Positions 56,037 through 64,000 of a stretch of 64,000 bases of DNA are shown here, in pieces; within the stretch, counting starts at the first letter, position 1, and each line of letters opens with the position of its first letter. The stretch is from assembly GCA_014621425.1 (NCBI GenBank), contig JAANBB010000149.1, forward strand, positions 18,206 through 82,205, in the 5' to 3' direction. The position numbers and the translations under genes were made by a program. Below the pieces are notes generated by a model. The model was not told the origin of the DNA, searched no databases, and worked only from the letters and a program-made list of their open reading frames with translations. This stretch comes from Cylindrodendrum hubeiense (taxonomy: Eukaryota > Ascomycota > Sordariomycetes > Hypocreales > Nectriaceae).

Positions 56037-59000
56037 ATGTCTGCAGACAAGTCGAGGCAGTCCTCTGGCGGGCGCTCTATTTTCTCTCGCAGCAAACACA
56101 AGGAAAAGCGCTCCGCAGAGGAGGCCCCCAAATACCCCCCCGACGATGCCGCCAGCTACCGCTCCTCGCGCCACCACAGAGAATCCTCCAATGTCTCCAT
56201 TGAGCGCTCGGGCTCTCCTGATGGAGGCATCAACATGATGGCCGGGGTCATCACATCAATCCCCTACGATAGCGTCCATAACGGCTCCCGATCCCCGATC
56301 CCCGTCGAATATCTACCCAAGGGCGAGCAGGTGCCAGTGCGCCGTGACCCCCTCCCTCACCACCTCAATAAAGGGATGGACTACCACCAGTATCCCAGCT
56401 TCGACACGCCCACAACTCCCACCGGCTCCCAATCCCCTGGCAGGTCACCCGCTCCCAACAACGTCACCATGGCTTCGACAGGTCGCCAGGCCCAATACCA
56501 GCAATGGGGCCCAGGCTCAGGCCGAGGCAGCACTACCCCCTCTACAAACGGCGGCCGATACGACTCTTATATGACCCCCAACGGACGGGGCTCCGCCGAT
56601 AACCTCAGCGTCTATTCCAACCAAGGCCAAAGTGATCCTAGACTATCGCGCGCATCAAATCTGGCACCGCCCGGTGCTTCCCCCTCAAGCACATACGCCA
56701 ACCAGCAATCCCACCGCCTAACGAAGTTTCCCGGACCCGGACAAGGCGGTCATGATGGTTTTTACTTCCCGAAACCCGACGACGATAATGTGGTCGAGCA
56801 GATGTTCCTCCAACTTATGCAAAAGCGAGGGTGGCACAACCTGCCCGAGCAGGCCAGGAGACAAATGATGGCGTACCCTTCCCAGAAGAAGTGGACGTTG
56901 CTGTACCAGGACCGACTCACCGAGTGGCAGGGCGAACAGAAGCGCCGACAGAGCGTCCGCCCGAATCAATATGCTGCCCCCGATATTACCACATATTCCG
57001 ACGAGGAAGGCACCCCAGAATGGTACGTGAGACGAGTCATGGAGGATAGACTCGATACCAAGGGGATGGGAAGTTTAGAAGTCAATTTAAGAACCCAGCA
57101 GATTGGCTGGGTCAAGAGGTTCGTCGAGTGTCAGGGCCAGGTCGCCCTGATGACCTTGCTGCTTAAGATCAACCGCAAGACAGCCCAGGGCCCTGCCCAG
57201 CCAGACAACAACAGGTCAGATAAGAACCTCGACCGCGAGTATGATATTATCAAGTGTGTCAAGGCCCTCATGAACAACAAGTTTGGTGCCGACGATGCCC
57301 TCGTTCACCAGAAGGTCATGGTCGCACTCGCCACCTCACTCATCTCTCCGCGTTTGACCACCAGAAAACTCGTCAGCGAAATCCTCACCTTCCTGTGTAC
57401 TTGGGGTGACAATGGTGAAGGTCATCTTAAAGTTATCCAGGCCATGGATGAGGTCAAGTCGCAGGCAGGCGAGAATGGCCGATTCGATTCCTGGATGCGC
57501 TTGGTGGAGGTCACAGTTGATGGCCGTGGAAAGATGGGCAGTCTGGTGGGTGCAAGTGAAGAGTTGAGGACCGGCGGTATTGGCATGGAGAACCTGCTCA
57601 TGGAATACGCCGTGGCTACGCTCTTCCTCATCAACATGATGGTCGACTCCCCCGAGAAGGACTTGCAGTTACGGATTCACATCCGTGCCCAGTTCACGGC
57701 ATGCGGCATCAGGCGCGTCCTGCACAAGATGGAGGGTTTCCAATATGACCTCCTGGACAAGCAAATCGAACGGTTCCGCACCAACGAGGCCATTGACTAC
57801 GAGGATATGCTCGAGAGGGATAATAGCAGCATTAAGGATAACGTGGAGGGAGATGTGAAGGACCTCAACGACCCCGTACAGATTGCCGATGCCATTCAGC
57901 AACGCCTTGTCGGAACCAAAACGCAAGATTACTTTGTCTCGGCCCTCCAGCACCTCATGCTCATCCGATCAAACGATGGCGAGGAGCGACTGCGCATGTT
58001 CCAGCTCGTCGACTCTATGCTGAGCTACGTTGCCATGGATCGTCGACTACCCAACATGGATCTCAAGCAGAGCCTCAACTTTACTGTCCAGAGTCTACTC
58101 GATAAGCTACACACAGACTCGGAGGCCCGGCAAGCTCAGGATGAGTCTCTAGAGTCGCGGCAGATAGCCGAGGCTGCGATGGTAGAGCGTGATGAGATGC
58201 GGGCAAGGCTTGAACTCGGTGCAGATGGACTGGTCGCCAAGATGCAACGCCAGATGGACGAGCAAACCCGGTTCATCGAGGCCCAGAGGCGACAAGCAGA
58301 CGGACTCAAGGCCGAGCTGGAAGGCATACAGACTGTGCGAGCCAAGGAGGCGCAACGCAACGAGCTGGAGACGAGAGAACTATACCTCATGCTCCGAGAC
58401 GCACAAGATATCGCCGCCTCAAAGGCAGTCAAGAGCAATGCGAAGGCTGCACCTAATGAGGCTGCCCCGGCTCAAATGCCGGGCATCCTGGATCGCGACC
58501 GTCTCATGGAGCGTCTCCAGATGCAGATCGAGCGACAGAAGACGCAGTTCAAGCTGGAGGGTCGCGTATGGGGAGATGCCGTCGGTCCCTCAGATCGCCT
58601 TCGGGCCCTCCGAGAGGAAATGGAGGGAGATATCCCGACCACACCCCCTGGTGGGGGAACGCCGCCTCACGATTTCACCAACAGTGTTTTGGGCAGCATC
58701 AACCGACAGACCAAGATTCCCCGAAAGCCTATCCGGCGACGAGAGGACGGCGAGATGATCGAAGAAGGAGACGAAACCGAAGGCGAGGATGGTGTCATTT
58801 ACGAGAAGCCCAGGATCATCGAGATGAAGCGACCGGTCATGGATCCGAGGCAACAGGCTGGTTTCCTTGGAGAGATTGGATCCAAGGTCAGGCGGTACGA
58901 CGCCAGCGATTCAGAGGATGGCGAAACAACAACTGGCCCCTCCCACCCGAGCATCGAGTCGCCCATCACACCTGGTGATGGCGAAACGCCCAAGATCCAG

Positions 59001-59192
59001 ATCACCCAGGCGGGTGGACCACCACCGCCGCCGCCTCCGCCGCCGCCCGCAAGGCCTGCCCCGTGCCGACGGCCGACTTCGAGCGCGACTGCGCCGCCGC
59101 CTGGGTCAAGTACTTCAAGCAGTGGCGCGTCGCCGACATCTCCAAGCGCAAGCGCCTCGACGAGCTGCGGGCCCAGGGCGCCCAGGAGATGA
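56037..59192 (+). CDS. sepA: Formin (SepA/Bni1 type), truncated in FH1; FH2 missing
   Basis: Reads from the ATG at 56037 (MSADKSRQSSGGRSIFSRSK) for 1,051 codons without introns. The disordered N-terminus is followed by the Rho-binding/GBD-FH3 module: NVVEQMFLQLMQKRGWHNLP at about 252, then TPEWYVRRVMEDRLDTKGMGS and KCVKALMNNKFGADDAL. After that come the dimerisation helices and a coiled coil (about 690-830: DEQTRFIEAQRRQADGLKAE). Then FH1 begins: QITQAGGPPPPPPPPPP at about 989. A full SepA/Bni1 is about 1,700-1,900 aa, with FH2 (roughly 400 aa, actin nucleation) and DAD after FH1. None of that follows. The frame continues for about 50 low-complexity residues (RPAPCRRPTSSATAPP...) that are an out-of-frame reading of another gene. 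The real formin sequence ends in the CCG-rich run near 59023-59047. Such a product could bind Rho-GTP but could not nucleate actin. Confidence 0.87.
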   Translation: MSADKSRQSSGGRSIFSRSKHKEKRSAEEAPKYPPDDAASYRSSRHHRESSNVSIERSGSPDGGINMMAGVITSIPYDSVHNGSRSPIPVEYLPKGEQVPVRRDPLPHHLNKGMDYHQYPSFDTPTTPTGSQSPGRSPAPNNVTMASTGRQAQYQQWGPGSGRGSTTPSTNGGRYDSYMTPNGRGSADNLSVYSNQGQSDPRLSRASNLAPPGASPSSTYANQQSHRLTKFPGPGQGGHDGFYFPKPDDDNVVEQMFLQLMQKRGWHNLPEQARRQMMAYPSQKKWTLLYQDRLTEWQGEQKRRQSVRPNQYAAPDITTYSDEEGTPEWYVRRVMEDRLDTKGMGSLEVNLRTQQIGWVKRFVECQGQVALMTLLLKINRKTAQGPAQPDNNRSDKNLDREYDIIKCVKALMNNKFGADDALVHQKVMVALATSLISPRLTTRKLVSEILTFLCTWGDNGEGHLKVIQAMDEVKSQAGENGRFDSWMRLVEVTVDGRGKMGSLVGASEELRTGGIGMENLLMEYAVATLFLINMMVDSPEKDLQLRIHIRAQFTACGIRRVLHKMEGFQYDLLDKQIERFRTNEAIDYEDMLERDNSSIKDNVEGDVKDLNDPVQIADAIQQRLVGTKTQDYFVSALQHLMLIRSNDGEERLRMFQLVDSMLSYVAMDRRLPNMDLKQSLNFTVQSLLDKLHTDSEARQAQDESLESRQIAEAAMVERDEMRARLELGADGLVAKMQRQMDEQTRFIEAQRRQADGLKAELEGIQTVRAKEAQRNELETRELYLMLRDAQDIAASKAVKSNAKAAPNEAAPAQMPGILDRDRLMERLQMQIERQKTQFKLEGRVWGDAVGPSDRLRALREEMEGDIPTTPPGGGTPPHDFTNSVLGSINRQTKIPRKPIRRREDGEMIEEGDETEGEDGVIYEKPRIIEMKRPVMDPRQQAGFLGEIGSKVRRYDASDSEDGETTTGPSHPSIESPITPGDGETPKIQITQAGGPPPPPPPPPPARPAPCRRPTSSATAPPPGSSTSSSGASPTSPSASASTSCGPRAPRR

Positions 59193-59290
59193 CCGTCACC
59201 TCGACCTTTGCACCCGAGGGTGGTGTTGCCGAGAAGGGCAAGGGCAAGGAGGAGATCCAGGATCTGCTGGACAGGAAGCAGAGGAGGTGA
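59048..59290 (+). pseudogene. coa6: C-terminal half of cytochrome c oxidase assembly factor COA6
   Basis: In a frame different from the formin, 59048-59290 encodes RKACPVPTADFERDCAAAWV, then KYFKQWRVADISKRKRLDEL, RAQGAQEMTVTSTFAPEGG and a stop at 59288-59290. C-X10-C followed by W-V-x-Y-F-K-x-W-R is the second half of COA6, an intermembrane-space protein with a CX9C-CX10C helical hairpin. The first half (the CW-x-ARD-x-YF-x-CL type CX9C helix) and any ATG are absent. Upstream in this frame the repeat reads as AAA...AAAR, then immediately becomes formin DNA. The fragment fits the family well, and identification rests on motif memory. It has no start of its own, so it is called a broken copy. 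The intact gene would need sequence that is missing at the formin junction. Confidence 0.72.
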
Positions 59291-60121
59291 AGCAGAGGAG
59301 ATGAAACAAGAGAGAATGCCACGACGAACCATGACATGACAAAACATGGCACTGCGCCGTTGTAATCTTGAACAAGTGTATTTATATCCATGTGTGCACC
59401 ACCACACACAGCATTATTAGCTCACGCCCACCACTCATGTACTGTACGACTGCATATCAAAACTTCAAAACATCAAAACATCTGCAACGCTCGACCTGAC
59501 GAGAAACCTGACGAGAAAAGACAACTTTGTATCCTACCGTATCTATTCCTACTACCTAACCCGCCCAATCCCAACTAAGTGCACCCCGATAAAATAAGAG
59601 ACGAGAGGCGACAAACAGCCCACACAACGACTCGCGGGTTCCAGTCCAAGACAAGCACAGTAAGAAAAAAAGTTAAGAGTAAAAACAAACTGTAAGCATG
59701 CTTGATGCAGCGGTGGTATCATCCATGTCTTCTTTTTTAACCAAAACAGCCATTATCTGCACATTCTCTCTACCCTCCTCGACGCAGTTCTCCCTAGCTC
59801 TTCGCACCACGCCATTTAGTTTCGCACTGTTGCGCTCTCCTCCTCTCCCTGCCAGACATAAGAAAAAAAAATGATGAGGCTGTTGTCGTAGACGTAGTAT
59901 GTCAAAAATAAGTGGAATAGGAAGAATGAAGGTTTGAAAGGAAAGAAACCGTCCCGAGAAACAAAATGAGGTGCCGCCCTATGTCTCGCCTTTCTAATGC
60001 ATCGTTTTTGGTTGCTGATGTTCCGTGTCTCATGCAGCCTGTTGCGCTTGCTTGTTGTTCTTAATCATGAATAGTCCCTTGAACGCTTCTTCGGTAGGCA
60101 ACTAGAAACGACTGTGGCGAC
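59291..60121. other. Convergent intergenic region
   Basis: 831 nt between the COA6 stop and the Mss4 stop. AT-rich, with A-rich runs (about 59667-59690 and 59861-59871). It contains CATCAAAACATC-type short repeats at about 59461-59482 and GACGAGAAACCT / GACGAGAAA at about 59497-59518. No coding region is supported. Confidence 0.5.
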
Positions 60122-63000
60122 CTATGCGACCATCCGGATCCCGCTGTCGTTTGTCTGCTCCTTTCTCGGGAGCGGCGGCAACTCCTTGTCCAAGCTATCG
60201 CGGCTCATCCTGCTCCGTAGCATTGGACCATCTCCGTTGCTGGTACCGGCGTATCCACTATCTTGACTCTCCGGCTTTAGGTGTTCCGGCTTGGGTGGTG
60301 TCGGTGGCGGAGCACGAGTCGGCGGGAGTGCCTTGTTGTAGTCCTTGGGAGGCGTCTCAGGCCGAGTCTCGCCAGCCTCTTCCACCACAGGGAGGATAGG
60401 CTCGCGCTGCAGCGAGTCCCTAGTGTCCCTGGCATTGGTCGTAAGGGTTCGGTCAGGGATGTGCTTCTCCGCAAGTTGGTCCGACTCCGCTTCCCTCATT
60501 GCCCTATCAACCAAGTCTTGTCCATCTGACCGCGCTCCGGGTGGCGCAGGGGGGAGATGAGTCGGCATGGGCGGGATCACCTGCGACTTGCGCCGCGAGT
60601 TCCAGCTGGACACACGCTGGTTCGATCCCTGAGCCTCAATCATCTCCTGATCCCTTCGCTGTGCTTCTCGATGTGCCTCCTCGGTCGACTTGGTGACACC
60701 CTCGATGAAGTGGTAGAATCGGTCACCGTACTGCTCTGGGGGCAGCGCCGAGATCTGTGTCTTGTCGCTTGACAAGCCCTTCCAGAAGTTCTCAATCTTC
60801 TTAATGACTCCGTACTGCGAAAGAGTTAGTTCGGATCTATGGGGGGTTATAGTTAAAAACTTACATGAGTCAGGCAGTCGATGACACCGAGGTAGTAGAT
60901 CTCGTCTGCCGGGTTGTTGTCCTCGTGGGTAGCTCTGAAGCCCCCGTCGTCCTGGTTGAAGACGAATCCGGGACGGTTGTGACCATCCTCCAACTCGTCT
61001 GGCATCTTGTTCATCGACTGGCCGATGGGCACCGGCCGTTCCTGTCGGATCATCTGCCTCAGCTCCCTGGCCTTGCGAGCATTCTCCAACTTCGAAGGTG
61101 TTCGGAGCAGGACGGACTGAGGATCATCATCGGGTGCCTTTTCACCACCTGGGTTGAACACCTGAAGCGTCTTGTCACGGAGGTTTTCCTCGTTCCCTCG
61201 CGAAACGTCATGGATACCCACCAGGAGAGAGTAATCCATGATTTGAAGTTTCTTGAGGAGGACCACATCCTTCTGCAACTGCTCGAGGAAGAGCCGCTTC
61301 TTCTGGATACCGAGCTCCAGATTTCGCTGCCGCCTCATCCAGTTCAGATCCTTCAGCGTCGCTCGTGGGTTCTGCTCCAGATCCTCTTCCCGATAGTCTC
61401 GACCAATAGTCGAGCCCTTGAGGTCGAAGGTGGTGTGAATATCGCGGTGCGGCGGGAACAGGTTGTTCATGACGACGAAGTGAATCTTCTTGCCATAGGG
61501 CATCTTGACGCGGTGAAGGCCGTAGAATTGCGACAGGAGCGTGTTGGGGTTCGCCTCGACATGGGAGTAGTAATCCTTGAGGATCTTGCGGAGGAACTTG
61601 TGCTCGGCGTGGTGAATCGTCTTGATGATGTACTTGTAATCTCTGGAAAAGTAAAAGAAGCTACCACTCTTTCCGGGCGAGCCAAGTTCCGAGAGGATAT
61701 ACTTGCCCGTCAGGGACATGAGATAATCTGCGGGATCGAGACGGAACAGCGTTCGTAGACGACGGAAAACCCAAGGGGCATAATCCTTGAATTTGAAGTC
61801 GTACTTGGCCGACGGAATCATCTCGTTACCGGCACTGTTGTGGTCAGTACTACAATCTTGAGACAAGCAAACAACACAAACTTACATATCAAACGTCGAC
61901 TTCTGCTTAGTCTCGAAGTCGGCGTCGGTCAAATCCCGGTCAAGTTTGGCGTTTGTCCTCGACACAGAAACTCGGATACCCGTCAACATGTTGTAGGCTG
62001 TGACCCAGTTGGCGTGACTCTCGTCAACCATGGTGCCCACCAGGACCCGGTCGGTATCCTCCTCTTCCTTGCGCTTGCGCTTGCTGGCCCTCTTTTGTCG
62101 GTATGCTTCCGCCCAGCGGATGGCATCCTCATCCGGCACAATCTCATCCCGGGGTCCATCCGATTGCATCGACCTGGTAGGTCGCCTGCCAAGGCTTAGA
62201 GATGGGCGTCGCGCTGATGGGGCACCGGTGGGAGAAAATCGGCCGCTGGCCTGGGCCGTATCCAAATCCTTGGAAGGTCGACTCGGGGCTAACTTCGGTA
62301 CTTCGAGCGTGTGCCTCTGCTTGAGTGGAGGAGCCAACGGCTGAAGGTGACTGGAGGTGGCTGTGCTACCGGAGTAGATTGGCGGGGAGGATAATCGGTG
62401 GACAGATGAATAGCTGCGCGGTTGTGTAGGATCGGCAGTCGCAGGTGCCGTTGGCGCAGTCGTAAAGGTGCCATCGAAGCTCCTGCTAGGGGCCCTATCT
62501 ACAAAGTCATCGAATTGAGGACCCATCGGGAGAGGTTTCGAGGTGTCGTAATTCTGGGTCTGGTTCGAAGTCATGGCCGGAAATGAAGCATTGGCGTCGT
62601 GTGGTAGACGAGGAAGAGTACGATCGACGAGGGAAGCGGCGCCGTTGGGACTGTTGGGAAGCGGCTTTTGTCGATAGGCGAGGTCATTCTGGCGGGATGG
62701 CGCCGCGGGAGCGGAAACGGACTTGCCGTTGGAGAGAGAGCTCATGCTCGTGGGCCGCGTGCCGTTGCCATTCATAGGCGGCGGGACTGAATCGGAGACG
62801 TCCGAGGCGTGTGTTGATGAGATGGAGCTCTCGTCGAAGCTCTCATTGATGGTGTCGTTGCGGGTATGGCGGATGGAGCCCGCGTTCACCCGCTCCTTGG
62901 CGTCCGTGAGGCCGAACTGGTTGCTTGGGTCAAGATTGAGGATATCGGGGTTGCTGGAGAAGATGTCGGAGTTGTCGTCGTCGGCGATGAACGATGGCAT
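60122..63000 (-). CDS. mss4: Phosphatidylinositol-4-phosphate 5-kinase Mss4
   Basis: Model complement(join(60122..60814,60865..61834,61886..63000)), 925 aa, ATG at 63000 (MPSFIADDDNSDIFSSNPD). The Ser/Pro-rich N-terminus has a basic stretch (KRASKRKRKEEE), and then the MORN-free fungal PIPK domain starts near residue 345. Exons 1 and 2 join as KSTFDIAGNEMIPSAKYDFKFKDYAP. Key elements are SGSFFYFSRDYKYIIKTI with the ATP lysine, VVMNNLFP, DIHTTFDLKGSTIGR, QIMDYSLLVGIHD and DEIYYLGVIDCLTHYGVIKK. This last motif spans the second splice site; it is the IDxLxxYG element closing the active site and ends in the KK of the activation loop region. Both introns (51 and 50 nt) are in phase. Mss4 makes PI(4,5)P2 at the plasma membrane and controls actin and Rho signalling, functionally close to formins, though adjacency is likely chance. 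Confidence 0.94.
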
Positions 63001-64000
63001 CTCGAGGAGTGAGAGGGGACTCGCTGGAGGCCGGGACCAGCGAGTGGCGAGGCGGGTAGATGCTATTGGGTGAAGCGATGCTTGGGGGCCGTTTGTCGAG
63101 TCGTCTTTAGTGAGGTTGAGGAGTGGGATTCCGTCGTCGGAACGGTCTGGTTCTCTCGCGTTGTTCCTGTAGGCCTCTCAGACCATGTCGTTGTCGAGTG
63201 AGAATGGGCGAAGCAAGTGGGAAATTGGCGAGGGCCTTGCTTGGCTGGCGCACCAGGGATTCTTAGCGGGCCGACCAATGGGCGCAGCTGAGCAGGACGG
63301 CACGGTCGCGTAGGAGGCTGGAGAAGGGGGGGGGCGGTAATCGGGAGAGGAGAAATGCCGAGACCAAAAGGAAAAGGATGCGCTGGAGATGAGAGGCGCG
63401 GTCCGGTGGTGGGAGGTGACAGCGACGGAGAGGGATTGCGGCGGTGATTGATGAAGATGATGCGTGGTTGAATGGCGTACGAAAGCAGTCGAGTGAGGTG
63501 AGGTGAGGGAGGTGAGGCTGGGAGAAATCCGGGAAAAGCGACGGGTCCGCCCCCCGTGGAACCTGGTGCTGGAGCGCCCGGTACGTACCTAAAATTGGGA
63601 CTCTGACTGCTGGAAATGAGGCGTTCGGGGGTGTGTGTGCGCGCGCGAGTGGGCGGTACCTCGACGGAAGGGCCGCCTCTCAGGGGAGGGCGGAGGTTGG
63701 GCTGGGCTGGCCGGGATTTCCACTGCATCTACAGCGGCCTTCCAGGGCAGTTCTCGGGGCGGAAGGCGATCCCATAGGGGCCACAGGGGGAAGCGCTCAC
63801 GGCTACAGGGGCCGGCGGCAGACCGCCCTCAGTGGGCTCACAGGGGGCCCAGCGGAGGGGACGGGCGGTTTCCATTGCGTGGCAGGCATGGCCCCCTCCC
63901 CGCTCGGCACACCGGTGGTCTGGCTTGGCCCAGGCTTGGCCGCGGCCCTGGGTGGTCCTACTACGCGGTATAGACTGGCCGCTAGGTGCCCTAGAGGGAG
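63001..64000. other. GC-rich region upstream of Mss4
   Basis: 1.0 kb of 5' flank. It includes a GT/GC alternating tract near 63629-63645 (GTGTGTGTGCGCGCGCGAG), a Z-DNA-prone sequence, and G-rich runs around 63325 and 63670. No coding region with recognisable content reaches the window end. Confidence 0.5.

Noticed and set aside
59635..59665. tRNA-like GGGTTCCAGTCC (T-loop-like) sequence
   Set aside because: No matching A box, no acceptor stem complementarity nearby, and the T-stem cannot be completed.

Overview
The window is nuclear DNA from a filamentous ascomycete, most likely a Sordariomycete (Pezizomycotina). The reasons are compact intron-bearing genes with introns of about 50-90 nt, GT/AG borders and CTAAC/CTGAC branch sites, plus fungus-specific families: a Zn2Cys6 regulator, a SepA/Bni1-type formin, Vhc1, Sec16 and Neo1. 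Gene models were assembled by eye, and most exon joins are supported by splice signals, reading phase and conserved protein motifs together. No tRNA, rRNA, CRISPR array or intact transposon was seen.

Left arm (1-6.4 kb): the start of an amino-acid permease runs off the window edge. About 5.6 kb of gene-poor sequence follows, whose only recognisable content is a frameshifted gene for a cysteine-containing, Lys/Pro/Thr-rich protein, probably secreted.

Centre (6.4-53.3 kb): a housekeeping-type block. In order it holds a LAMMER-like protein kinase with a divergent signature motif, a small conserved protein, a CobW/ZNG1-type metallochaperone GTPase and a disordered CxxC zinc-knuckle protein. Next come a Vhc1-type cation-chloride cotransporter with a one-base frameshift, an Avt3-type vacuolar amino-acid transporter, Aim32 and Cyc2 (two mitochondrial redox proteins), and the P4-ATPase Neo1. 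The block ends with a Zn2Cys6 regulator, a full-length ABCB exporter divergent from it, Sec16, the checkpoint clamp subunit Hus1, a RING-like protein and a small membrane protein. Membrane transport and trafficking dominate (permease, Vhc1, Avt3, Neo1, ABCB, Sec16). The genes are not an operon and no biosynthetic cluster is evident.

Right arm (53.3-64 kb): a formin gene keeps its N-terminal regulatory half and the first prolines of FH1, then runs within a CCG-rich repeat into the C-terminal half of a different gene, the cytochrome-oxidase assembly factor COA6. The whole FH2 domain and the first half of COA6 are absent. This junction, either a real deletion or an assembly collapse, is the most striking observation in the window. 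The phosphatidylinositol-4-phosphate 5-kinase Mss4 follows on the opposite strand.
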